Positions 17,574 through 26,905 of a stretch of DNA of 64,000 nt are shown piece by piece. Within the stretch, counting starts at the first letter, position 1; the number at the start of each line of letters is the position of its first letter. Position numbers and translations under genes: made by a program. This DNA comes from an uncultured Muribaculaceae bacterium. Its GTDB lineage: Bacteria; Bacteroidota; Bacteroidia; Bacteroidales; Muribaculaceae. The DNA lies in assembly GCA_910588035.1 (NCBI GenBank), contig CAJUPY010000011.1, forward strand, positions 1 through 64,000, in the 5' to 3' direction. Under the pieces are notes generated by a model that ran no database searches, had not been told where the DNA came from, and saw nothing but the letters and a program-made list of their open reading frames with translations.

Positions 17574-18593
17574 TTGAAAAATAAGACACTCTTAATGCTG
17601 ATAACAGCAATGTCGGCCGCGCTGCAGACTGCAGCGCAGGCCGCTGTTGCCTATAACGATTCGACAGTCGAGATCTCAAACTCGACGCTGACTCTCAGAC
17701 AAGACCTCAGACGCGGAGGCTCGATCTGCCACATATCCAAGACGGGTACAGAACGTAATATCGTCAACATTTATGATGAAGGGCGATACATTCAACAGTC
17801 TTACTACGCCGGACGTGTCGTCGACCGCCGCAATGAAGGACAGTCTCCCAACTGGTCGCCCTGGCAATGGAATCCGATTCAGGGCGGAAACTTCGCCCGC
17901 GTCGGAGCACGCATTCTGAAATGTGAGAAAACCGACTCTACACTTTACATTGCATGCGTTCCGATGCTTTGGGACATGAACAACCATGAAGCCGAGGCGG
18001 TTATGGAACAATGGACTTCAATCAGCGGAAACACAATAAAAGTGACTAACCGAATCACATGTAACCGAACCGATTCAATCTATGGAGACAAACCGGTGAA
18101 AAATGACCAGGAAATTCCGGCTGTCTACCCTATTTCATCACTCAAGAATCTTTATTCTTATTTTGGAAACCATCCTTTTGAGAACGATACCCTCGACAAT
18201 CCATCGGTAGTTGAACTCGATTTCAATATACCGGGCAGTTTCTGGGGAAAATATCCGGCTGTGCCTGAAAAATGGATGGCTTTTGTCGACGATAATCTCT
18301 GGGGCATGGGAGTATTCAGCCCGAAGGCCGAACGCTTTCTTGCCGGACGATTCTCTGATTCGACCGAAGGAGAGGCTAAAAGCATGGCGACAAGCTATAT
18401 CGCCCCGCTATGCAGCCAGAAGTTGAAAAAAAACTCGGTGTTTGAATATGACTATTATCTGATAGTCGACGAGTTACCGAAAATTCGTGAAACAATCTAT
18501 AATATAAATTCTAAACTCCAACAAAAGAAGAAAACAAAAAACAGAAAGAAACTGAAACTGAATGAGGGGGCTGATCTCAGCTGCCGACCATGA
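17574..18593 (+). CDS. Uncharacterised exported PUL protein
   Basis: 339 aa. The only start that gives a full signal peptide is TTG at 17574 (MKNKTLLMLITAMSAALQTA, then AQA). The next ATG would lack the charged N region. The mature protein is rich in aromatic residues (YIQQSYYAGRVVDRRNEGQ, SPNWSPWQWNPIQGGNFARV) and predicted mostly beta, which suggests a galactose-mutarotase-like or carbohydrate-binding beta-sandwich. No catalytic signature is evident to me. The tail KLQQKKKTKNRKKLKLNEG is very basic. The gene lies 19 nt after the GH106-like gene and 51 nt before susC, so it belongs to the PUL transcript. Enzyme, lyase accessory and binding protein remain open. Confidence 0.55.
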   Translation: MKNKTLLMLITAMSAALQTAAQAAVAYNDSTVEISNSTLTLRQDLRRGGSICHISKTGTERNIVNIYDEGRYIQQSYYAGRVVDRRNEGQSPNWSPWQWNPIQGGNFARVGARILKCEKTDSTLYIACVPMLWDMNNHEAEAVMEQWTSISGNTIKVTNRITCNRTDSIYGDKPVKNDQEIPAVYPISSLKNLYSYFGNHPFENDTLDNPSVVELDFNIPGSFWGKYPAVPEKWMAFVDDNLWGMGVFSPKAERFLAGRFSDSTEGEAKSMATSYIAPLCSQKLKKNSVFEYDYYLIVDELPKIRETIYNINSKLQQKKKTKNRKKLKLNEGADLSCRP

Positions 18594-18644
18594 AAATCAA
18601 TCTTTGAAACTAATTTTAGACCAATCATCGTGAATCATTAAAAC

Positions 18645-21600
18645 ATGAGAAAAAAATCATTCAACTTAAGAGCCGGAACCGCTTTGTTCCTGCTTTCCAT
18701 GATGGTCTCGCCGGTCACGGCCACTACATCAGGTGCTGACAATGCGGCCCCTGAGAAACATACGGCTCAGACAAGCGGAATCGTCAAGGGTACAGTTATC
18801 GATGAGGAAGGTGAACCGCTCATCGGTGTCAGTGTCATCGCCTCAGACACCAAGACCGGCGTGGCCACCGACTTCGACGGAAACTTCACTCTCAATGTCA
18901 AATTGCCAACCACACTGACATTCACCTATGTCGGCTATGAACCGCAGACAGTCAAAGTGACCAAGTCGACAGGACCGCTCAGCGTGAAAATGTTGACCAA
19001 CGCCCAGGCTCTCGAGGAAGTCGTCGTCGTGGCCTACGGTACACAGAAAAAAGAGACCATGACAGGTTCTGTCGCCGCTATCAGCGCAGAAACCATCTCA
19101 CAGAACGCATCGGCCAACCTGACAACCGCGCTTGCCGGCCGTCTCCCGGGTCTTACCACTCTCCAGACTTCGGGTATGCCCGGTGTTGACGATGTGACGA
19201 TCTATCTGCGTGGTGCCAGCACCACCAACGGCCAGTCACCGCTCATCTTGATCGACGGTGTGCCCCGCGACGACATCTCACAGCTCGATCCCAACGAGGT
19301 TCAGACCGTGTCTATTCTGAAAGATGCGTCGGCAACAGCCGTTTTCGGTGTGCGTGGTGCCAACGGTGTGATTCTTGTAACAACCCGCCGCGGTGAGACC
19401 GGAAAAGCTCAGGTCAGCGTCGCCGCAAACTACAGCCTCCAGAAATTTGTTGCACGTCCGACACGAGTCCATTCATGGGAATTCGCCGCGCTCCGCAACG
19501 AAGCTTTCCGCAACGACGGTTACAGCGAGGAGAGTCTGCCCTACACTCCCTACATGATCGACATGTATAAAAACGGAACAGACCCGATTTTCTATCCCGA
19601 CCGCGACGTCTATGGCGAGTATTTCAAGAAATGGGCACCACAGACCCGAATCAACGTCAACGTAAACGGCGGTAACGAGAAAGTCCGCTACTTCCTCAAC
19701 ATCGGATATCTCGGTCAGAGCGGCCAGCTCAAGACCGAAGACAAAGACAAACTCGGTTATGACCCCGGATTCCACAGCTCACGCTTCAACTTCCGTTCAA
19801 ACCTCGATTTCAACATCTTCAAGAACTTCAAGATGTCACTCAACGTGGCTTCTTATCTCGGCAAGATCAACAGCCCGGCTTCAGGAGGCATCTTCTCGGG
19901 ACGTTCACAGATGGTGACCGAGGCTATGAGCTATGTCTGGTTCACTGACCCGACACAGGTCGGTCCGACAACAACCGCCGGCTACACTCTGCCCGACGGA
20001 ACACCGGTCGAACCCGACAAGATTCTGCAACAGGCAGGCGCGCCGGCCGGACGTAACATCTTCGGTGACCTCAACCGCCGCGGCTACATGGCGGAGACAG
20101 ACATGAGACTCGAATCTTCGTTTATCGTCGACTGGGGTCTCGACTTCATCACCAAAGGTCTCAGCACAAAACTGCTCGTCGCATTCGACTCAAAAGCCTA
20201 CAACACCCGCAACGCCCAACGCGAATATGACGCATACGGCAGCTCAGTCGCCTCCGATGCAAACGGACAAAACTATTTCACGGCTATCTCGATCAACAAA
20301 AACGATGCCCTGGCTCTGACCAAGACATCTTATACGAACTACTACCTCAACCTTCAGTACTCGATCAACTACGAGCGTGACTTCGGTCCCCACCGCGTGA
20401 CGGGTATGGCCCTGGTGCAGCGTGACAACTGGCAGAAATATTCGGCCGACCTGCCCTACAACATGATCGGTGTGGCAGCCCGCGCGACCTATGGCTACGA
20501 CAGCCGCTATCTCGCTGAGGTCAACATCGGCTACAACGGTTCAGAGCAATTTGCCAAAGGACACCGTTTCGGCTTCTTCCCCGCCTTCTCTCTCGGTTGG
20601 GTCATCAGCAACGAGGATTTCATGAAAGACAACACGTTTGTGAGCCGCCTGAAACTCCGCGGATCATACGGTAAAGTCGGTAACGACAACCTCGGTTCGG
20701 CACGTTTCCTCTATCTCGACAACATCGTCATGTCGAGTGGCTCAAACAACATCGGCATACCTTCTCTCGGAAACGGACAATATGTCAACCAGACCAAGAT
20801 CGGTAACCCGAACATCGGTTGGGAAATCGCCTACAAGCAGAACTATGGTGTCGACGCTACAATCTTCGGCAACGAACTTCAGATCGCCGTCGACTATTTC
20901 CGCGAAAACCGCGAGAACATTCTGATCAGCCGCTCAACCGTTCCTGAAATCCAAGGCCGTCCGCTCTCCTCACTTCCCAAAATGAACATGGGTAAAGTCG
21001 ACAACTCTGGTTTCGAGATCGATGCCAGCTGGCACAAACGCATAAACAAGAAACTCAATTTCAGCCTGAACGGAAACTTCGCCTATAACAAGAACGAGGT
21101 GAAATATCTCGACGAGGTGAAATATGACGAGAGCTACGCCTACACCTACCGCTCGACAGGCTACAGCCTCGGTCAGTGCTGGGGTTACAAGATCGACTAC
21201 TCAAACGGAAACGGATTCATCAACACCCCCGAGGAACTTGAAAAAGCCAAACAGATGTATAAGATCGGAACACCCCGTCTCGGTGACTTCCTCTATCAAG
21301 ATGTCAACAACGACGGTGTCATCAGCGAGAAAGATATCTCACCGATCAAATACAGCAACATTCCCCGCATCACATATGGTTTCGGTGCGACACTCAAATG
21401 GCGCGAATTTGACTTCTCTTGCCAGTTCCAGGGTGTGGCAAAAGTGTCTAAAGCCTACAGCGGAGCCGGTGTCAACGAGCTCGGTCTGTCGGGTTTCTAC
21501 ACCAAATATCACATGACAGCTTGGACTCCCGAACGTTATGCCGCCGGCGACAAGATCACCTATCCCGCCCTGTCGGCTTCAAGTTCTGTCAGCCACCAGG

Positions 21601-21842
21601 CCAACGACTTCTTCATCATGGACCGCTCGTTCCTGCGTCTCAAGAACGCCGAACTCGGATACTCACTGCCTAAGAAAGCACTCAAGGCAATCAACCTGAC
21701 CAAGGTCAGAGCATATGTCAGCGGGACCAACCTCCTGACCTGGCATAACATGAAGACCGACTGCATCGACCCGGAGCAGACCACGTCTAACCAGTATCCG
21801 ATCACCAAAATGTTTACATTCGGTCTGAACGTCACGTTCTAA
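18645..21842 (+). CDS. SusC/RagA-family TonB-dependent outer-membrane transporter (pair 1)
   Basis: 1065 aa. Signal peptide to about residue 27, then a carboxypeptidase-regulatory-like domain (VKGTVIDEEGEPLIGVSV, ending VGYEPQTVKV). The EEVVVVAYGTQKKETMTGSV segment is the TonB-box and plug-entry signature of SusC proteins. The plug contains LTTALAGRLPGL, LILIDGVPRDDISQLDPNEV and ILKDASATAVFGVRGANGVI. The rest is the 22-strand barrel, ending TKMFTFGLNVTF with the terminal aromatic expected for Bam insertion. There is no extra N-terminal secretin/TonB signalling domain, so control is by the HTCS. It imports glycan oligomers together with the SusD at 21876. Confidence 0.96.
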   Translation: MRKKSFNLRAGTALFLLSMMVSPVTATTSGADNAAPEKHTAQTSGIVKGTVIDEEGEPLIGVSVIASDTKTGVATDFDGNFTLNVKLPTTLTFTYVGYEPQTVKVTKSTGPLSVKMLTNAQALEEVVVVAYGTQKKETMTGSVAAISAETISQNASANLTTALAGRLPGLTTLQTSGMPGVDDVTIYLRGASTTNGQSPLILIDGVPRDDISQLDPNEVQTVSILKDASATAVFGVRGANGVILVTTRRGETGKAQVSVAANYSLQKFVARPTRVHSWEFAALRNEAFRNDGYSEESLPYTPYMIDMYKNGTDPIFYPDRDVYGEYFKKWAPQTRINVNVNGGNEKVRYFLNIGYLGQSGQLKTEDKDKLGYDPGFHSSRFNFRSNLDFNIFKNFKMSLNVASYLGKINSPASGGIFSGRSQMVTEAMSYVWFTDPTQVGPTTTAGYTLPDGTPVEPDKILQQAGAPAGRNIFGDLNRRGYMAETDMRLESSFIVDWGLDFITKGLSTKLLVAFDSKAYNTRNAQREYDAYGSSVASDANGQNYFTAISINKNDALALTKTSYTNYYLNLQYSINYERDFGPHRVTGMALVQRDNWQKYSADLPYNMIGVAARATYGYDSRYLAEVNIGYNGSEQFAKGHRFGFFPAFSLGWVISNEDFMKDNTFVSRLKLRGSYGKVGNDNLGSARFLYLDNIVMSSGSNNIGIPSLGNGQYVNQTKIGNPNIGWEIAYKQNYGVDATIFGNELQIAVDYFRENRENILISRSTVPEIQGRPLSSLPKMNMGKVDNSGFEIDASWHKRINKKLNFSLNGNFAYNKNEVKYLDEVKYDESYAYTYRSTGYSLGQCWGYKIDYSNGNGFINTPEELEKAKQMYKIGTPRLGDFLYQDVNNDGVISEKDISPIKYSNIPRITYGFGATLKWREFDFSCQFQGVAKVSKAYSGAGVNELGLSGFYTKYHMTAWTPERYAAGDKITYPALSASSSVSHQANDFFIMDRSFLRLKNAELGYSLPKKALKAINLTKVRAYVSGTNLLTWHNMKTDCIDPEQTTSNQYPITKMFTFGLNVTF

Positions 21843-21875
21843 AATTACCAACCAATCAAACAGAATTCACAAGCT

Positions 21876-23750
21876 ATGAAATATAGTTCAATAATAGTCT
21901 CAGCCTCTCTGTTGCTTTCAGCCACAATGCTGTCATCGTGCAGCGACGTGCTTGACACTGCGCCCGACGGCTCGCTGACCATCGAGGAGATTCTTCAGGA
22001 TCCGGTCAAAGTGAGCGGTCTGCTGGCAAAGTGCTATGACAAGATTCCGCAGAAGGCCTACACATACTCCAACTTCGAGCCGCTGCCGACATCGCTTAGC
22101 GACGATGCCTGGTCGAGCGATGAAGGCTACAATGGTCTTCCGGTCAACGTGATCTACAACGGACGTCAGAACGCAGAGTCGCATCCACTGCGTGACACTG
22201 GCGGAAACGTCGCCAACGGCGGTTCAACATCAGGTGTTGCTATCGGTTCCTACTGGGCCAACTACTGGGCTCAGATCTACCAGTGCAACCAGTTTCTGAA
22301 TCTCATCGACCGCGCTGTCGTCGACAATGACCCGACAAAAGCCGAGGCGATACGCTCACGTTACAAAGCCGAAGCTCACCTTCTGCGTGCATTCTTCTAC
22401 TCTGAACTCGTCCGTTGGTTCGGGAAACTCCCGATCGTGGAAGACACCTATGCCTTCGATGCCGATTTCTCAGGTTTGAAACGCGAGTCGGTCTATGATG
22501 TCGTCAAATTCATCATCTCTGACTGTGACTACGCGATCAATTGTCCCGAACTGCCGTGGCGCATCGACATATCGTCAGAACGCATGAGAATGACCAAAGC
22601 CCTCGCCTGGGCAATCAAGTCGCGCATGAGTCTCACAGCTGCAAGTCCGCTCTTCAACGAAGGCAACAACTATTGGGAATGGGCCTATAAAATCAACGAC
22701 GAGGCTCTGAAAGCTCTTCTCTCAAACAACTACGAGCTCTACACGACAGTTAAAAACACTACCGTCTATGGAACGGGCAAAGGTTCCGCATTCCGCGAAC
22801 TTGTGGCAACTCAGGCCGACATCTCGTCAAATCCGCGCGACAAGGAGACAATTTTCCAACACCGCGCAAACAACGGCCACTGGATCTGGCACATCGGATA
22901 CATAGGTTCGACCATGAACAACACTGCATACTGCAAGGCTTGCCCGACACAGGAGTTGATCGACGCTTTCGAGACCACCGACGGACAGCCGGTTCTCAAT
23001 CTCGCCAATCCCTATCTCGACGAGAAACATCTGAAACCCAACTACAACGCGGCAAACAAACTCTATGATCCGCAGAATCCATATGAAAACCGCGACCCCC
23101 GTCTCCATGAGACTGCTCTTTGCAACGGTGACAAATTTATCTGGGACGGAGCCAAACAGACTGTTGAATCTTTTGTTGGTGGAAAAAATCAAATCAACTT
23201 CGATCCATCTAACCGAAAGAATACCCGCACAGGATACTACCACTGCAAGACTGTCGCCCCGAACATCGACGGAGGCTCCGGCAACGTCTATGGAACGATG
23301 CTCCCCTGGAAGTTCTACCGTCTGGCCGAGATATATCTCAACCTGGCCGAAGCAGCTGCCGAAGCAGGTCATCTCGACGAAGCACGCAAGGCTGCCAATG
23401 CTGTCAGAGCACGCGTCGGAATGCCCGAACTCCCCTCGCTCGGAAAAGAAGAGACGATTCTCAGAATACACAACGAACGACGCGTCGAACTGGCTTGGGA
23501 AGAGATCCGCTACTTCGATCTTCGCCGCTGGCAATCACCCGAAGGCAACCTCCACACCACATGCTCTTGGCTGACAGCGATGTATATCACCCGCAACAGC
23601 GACGGCTCGTTCAAATATGAACGCCGCAACATATGGTCTAAGGAGCGCGGTGGTGCTGACACACGTGACCTTCTTCTGCCTCTGACAACAGCCGAGGCGG
23701 CACGTCTCAAGAGCAGCACGGGTGTTGACTGGCAAAATCCCGGCTGGTAA
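21876..23750 (+). CDS. SusD-family surface glycan-binding lipoprotein (pair 1)
   Basis: 624 aa, long for the family. Lipobox LSSC with Cys22 (MKYSSIIVSASLLLSATMLSSC). The helical TPR-like scaffold is visible: YWAQIYQCNQFLNLID, SRYKAEAHLLRAFFYSELVRWFGKLPIV, and near the C terminus YRLAEIYLNLAEAAAEAG, VRARVGMP, and ERRVELAWEEIRYFDLRRW. SusD forms a lid on its SusC partner. The gene follows susC by 33 nt. Confidence 0.95.
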   Translation: MKYSSIIVSASLLLSATMLSSCSDVLDTAPDGSLTIEEILQDPVKVSGLLAKCYDKIPQKAYTYSNFEPLPTSLSDDAWSSDEGYNGLPVNVIYNGRQNAESHPLRDTGGNVANGGSTSGVAIGSYWANYWAQIYQCNQFLNLIDRAVVDNDPTKAEAIRSRYKAEAHLLRAFFYSELVRWFGKLPIVEDTYAFDADFSGLKRESVYDVVKFIISDCDYAINCPELPWRIDISSERMRMTKALAWAIKSRMSLTAASPLFNEGNNYWEWAYKINDEALKALLSNNYELYTTVKNTTVYGTGKGSAFRELVATQADISSNPRDKETIFQHRANNGHWIWHIGYIGSTMNNTAYCKACPTQELIDAFETTDGQPVLNLANPYLDEKHLKPNYNAANKLYDPQNPYENRDPRLHETALCNGDKFIWDGAKQTVESFVGGKNQINFDPSNRKNTRTGYYHCKTVAPNIDGGSGNVYGTMLPWKFYRLAEIYLNLAEAAAEAGHLDEARKAANAVRARVGMPELPSLGKEETILRIHNERRVELAWEEIRYFDLRRWQSPEGNLHTTCSWLTAMYITRNSDGSFKYERRNIWSKERGGADTRDLLLPLTTAEAARLKSSTGVDWQNPGW

Positions 23751-23791
23751 ATCATTCATTTAACATGACAAGCCTTTAAAAACGATTTTTT

Positions 23792-26700
23792 ATGAAACAT
23801 CAAATAAAAATAATGGCAGCTTGCGCGATGATGTCGGTGGCTTCGATACCGGCCTTTGCCCAGGACGCGGCTTCTCCTCTCAAGATCAGAGGCGTTGTGT
23901 GCGATGCTGATGGAATTCCTGTCGCAGGTGCCATGATCAAATCGTCGAACAACGGCAATGAGGCCATAACCGATCTCAACGGAAACTATGAGATCACCGT
24001 TAACGACGGAAGCAAATATCTGAACTACCACTATGTGGGATACTCACCCCGCACCGTGGCTGTCAACATCGCGGCCGGCAACGGAAATGTATCCATGGGC
24101 GAACCGGCCGGATCGCTCGACGAGATAATCGATCTTGGATATTATAAAGTCACACGCCGCGAACTGACAGGTGCCGTATCGACAGTGTCTGGATCTGTTC
24201 TGGCAAAATCGCCCGAATCACATCTCGGAAAAACATTTGCCGGACGTCTTCCGGGTCTTACCGTAATGGAAAACAACGGTGAACCCGGACGCGCCGCCAC
24301 ATCTTCGTCGGCAAACGGAATGTCAATGATCATTCGCGGACTGACAACCTCAAACGGCAACAAACCGCTGATAATCATCGACGGACAGATCAGCCCCAAC
24401 GCCAACTACATGTATATCACCCCCGAGGAGATAGAATCGGTGACGGTTCTCAAAGACGCTTCAGCAATGGCGATCTACGGCATTCAGGGAGGAAACGGCG
24501 CAATCGTCATCTCGACAAAGCGCGGACGAGTAGGTCGCAACAGCGTATCAGTCTATTTCGACGAATCGCTCCAGCACGTCACAAAGACCCCGTTTGAAAT
24601 TTCGGCCGGCGACTATGCCCGCCTGCGCAACCAAGCCGGTTATAACGACGGGTTGGGACGTTTCTCGCAGTTCTCGCAACAAGAGATAGACAACTTCGAC
24701 GACCCGACCAATTCGCTCTACTCAACCTATGACCCCTACAACGAGTTGTTCAACAAAACAATGTGGATGACACGTGCGGGTCTCTCTATCAACGGTGGAA
24801 CCGACCGTCTGCAATACTACGCAAACGTCAACTACATGCATGAGTCATCTCCTTTCAAAACCGAGGAGAACAAGGCTTGGGACTACAATCCGAAACCAAG
24901 CATCGACCGTTTCAACTTCCGTTCAAACATCGATGTGAAGATCAACAGCTGGTTGGGAGCGATGATGCGCATCAGCGGAACAATCAACCGCATCAAAACA
25001 GCAGGCGACTCAAACGGCAACGTCTATACAGCCCTTTTCAAACTACCGCCCACACTCTACGGCTCTCTCTCGTCAGTGCTTGAGAAAGACGGTGAGATCA
25101 CCCACGAAGGCAACCAGGTGTTGACAATCGACGGTGTTGACAATCCGGTCTACGGTATGCTGAACCGTTCAGGTTTCATTGAACACCTGAAAGCCGACAT
25201 CTCGGCACAGGGAGGTTTGAACGCCGACCTGTCGATGTTGACAAAAGGACTGTCGCTCTCGGCTGTCGTCGCCTACCAGACAAGCTCGAACAACCGCACT
25301 TCGACAAAACAGGATTATCAGCGTTGGGTAGCAAACCGCAATGGCGATGAAGTGACCTTCACTCGACTCGGCAGCGATGAAAACACTCCGTTGAGCTATT
25401 CGAAATATCGTCAGATGTATTACAACATCAACCTGTCGGCGTTTGCCAACTACAAACGCACATTCGGTGACCATTACATCAACTCGATGGCATATATTTT
25501 CTATCAGGAACGTCAGACCGAAAGTGCCGACGGTGCGGAGATTCTGCCCTACAAACGTGAATCGATGGGCGTGACCGCAACCTACGGTTTCAAAAACCGG
25601 TATTTCATTCGCGGTGACATCGCCTACAGCGGCTCGGAACAGTTCCACCCCGACCACCGCTGGCACGCCACTCCGTCGGTTTCCGCAACCTGGATCGCCT
25701 CCGACGAATCGTTCATGCAGGGTCTGAAACCTTGGGTCGACCTTGTCAAACTGCGTTTCTCATGGGGTATCAACGACAACGACCAGCTCGGCGACGGACG
25801 AATGCTCTATGCCGACAACGTTGACTATCAAGGTAAGGAATACATGCGCGGCAACCCGCTTCTCGCACCCGAGGAGATCAAAAAGATCAACTACGGAATC
25901 GATCTCGGATTCTTCAACAACGATCTCAGCCTGTCGTTTGACTACTACAACCAGAAATGTGACAACGTGCTGATTTCATCTTCAACACTGATCCCGTCGT
26001 TCCAGGGTGTGCCCCTCGAATATTATCCCATGGTCAACTCGGGTAAGATCAAGAACCACGGTTTTGAAATCGCCGCTCTCTACAACAAGGCGATCAACCG
26101 CGACTGGACAGTCTTCATCGGCGGTTCATACAGCTATAATAAAAACGAGATGGTAGACATGAAAGAGGTCTACCGCGAGGGATATGCCTATCCTTACGCC
26201 AAGGCAGGCCAGAGCATCGGCCAGAAATGGGGATACCTGATTGACTACAGCAACGGAAACGGCATGTTCAACTTCAAAGAGGAGATCGCGGCCAGCGGAC
26301 TCGACTATTCAGCCCTCGGCACTCCGCGTCCCGGTGACTTCATCTACAAAGACCTCAACAATGACGGTAAGATCGACGCCAAAGACAAAGCCCCGATCGG
26401 CTACAGCAACATTCCCCGCGGATACTACTCGATCAACGGTGGTTTCGCCTGGAAAAACTTCGAAGTCAGCTTCCTTCTGCAAGGAACAACCAAACGCTCG
26501 GTCGACCTCAGCGGAATCGGTTCTTACGAAACTAACAACCAAGGGGTCTTTAACGACATTCACATGAACGCATGGACTGAAGAACGCTGGACTGCCGGCG
26601 AGAAGATCGACTATCCCGCACTTTCGATCACCAAGTCTACCAGCCATACAGACAACGACTACTTCATTCAGGACGGTTCATACCTGAAACTCAAGAACGC

Positions 26701-26893
26701 CGAAATCGCCTACACTCTCCCTTACTCGGTTTCAAAGAAACTTTTTGCCGAGAAGATTCGTTTCGCGCTCAACGGTCAGAACCTATTCACAATCGATCAT
26801 CTCCGCAGCAAGCACATCGACGCCGAAATAGGCGAACTGTCGGCATTCCCGACCTATCGTGTCTTCAATCTCGGAGTAAAAGTCACTTTCTAA
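23792..26893 (+). CDS. SusC/RagA-family TonB-dependent transporter (pair 2)
   Basis: 1033 aa. Signal peptide MKHQIKIMAACAMMSVASIPAFA, a regulatory-like N-terminal domain (IRGVVCDADGIPVAGAMI), plug with GKTFAGRLPGLTVMENNGEP, LIIIDGQISPN and LKDASAMAIYGIQGGNGAIV, and a barrel ending RVFNLGVKVTF. The TonB-box region is divergent: SLDEIIDLGYYKVTRRELTG replaces the usual E-E-V-V-V-V-x-Y-G-T. It shares barrel motifs with the first SusC (IDYSNGNGMFN, ALGTPRPGDFIYKDLNNDGK) but is clearly not a recent copy. The pair may take a different branch or size of the same glycan. It begins 41 nt after susD of pair 1. Confidence 0.95.
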   Translation: MKHQIKIMAACAMMSVASIPAFAQDAASPLKIRGVVCDADGIPVAGAMIKSSNNGNEAITDLNGNYEITVNDGSKYLNYHYVGYSPRTVAVNIAAGNGNVSMGEPAGSLDEIIDLGYYKVTRRELTGAVSTVSGSVLAKSPESHLGKTFAGRLPGLTVMENNGEPGRAATSSSANGMSMIIRGLTTSNGNKPLIIIDGQISPNANYMYITPEEIESVTVLKDASAMAIYGIQGGNGAIVISTKRGRVGRNSVSVYFDESLQHVTKTPFEISAGDYARLRNQAGYNDGLGRFSQFSQQEIDNFDDPTNSLYSTYDPYNELFNKTMWMTRAGLSINGGTDRLQYYANVNYMHESSPFKTEENKAWDYNPKPSIDRFNFRSNIDVKINSWLGAMMRISGTINRIKTAGDSNGNVYTALFKLPPTLYGSLSSVLEKDGEITHEGNQVLTIDGVDNPVYGMLNRSGFIEHLKADISAQGGLNADLSMLTKGLSLSAVVAYQTSSNNRTSTKQDYQRWVANRNGDEVTFTRLGSDENTPLSYSKYRQMYYNINLSAFANYKRTFGDHYINSMAYIFYQERQTESADGAEILPYKRESMGVTATYGFKNRYFIRGDIAYSGSEQFHPDHRWHATPSVSATWIASDESFMQGLKPWVDLVKLRFSWGINDNDQLGDGRMLYADNVDYQGKEYMRGNPLLAPEEIKKINYGIDLGFFNNDLSLSFDYYNQKCDNVLISSSTLIPSFQGVPLEYYPMVNSGKIKNHGFEIAALYNKAINRDWTVFIGGSYSYNKNEMVDMKEVYREGYAYPYAKAGQSIGQKWGYLIDYSNGNGMFNFKEEIAASGLDYSALGTPRPGDFIYKDLNNDGKIDAKDKAPIGYSNIPRGYYSINGGFAWKNFEVSFLLQGTTKRSVDLSGIGSYETNNQGVFNDIHMNAWTEERWTAGEKIDYPALSITKSTSHTDNDYFIQDGSYLKLKNAEIAYTLPYSVSKKLFAEKIRFALNGQNLFTIDHLRSKHIDAEIGELSAFPTYRVFNLGVKVTF

Positions 26894-26905
26894 CATCAGC
26901 AATCA

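Noticed and set aside
22827..23534. 235-codon minus-strand frame opposite the first susD
   Set aside because: Shadow of susD without family features.
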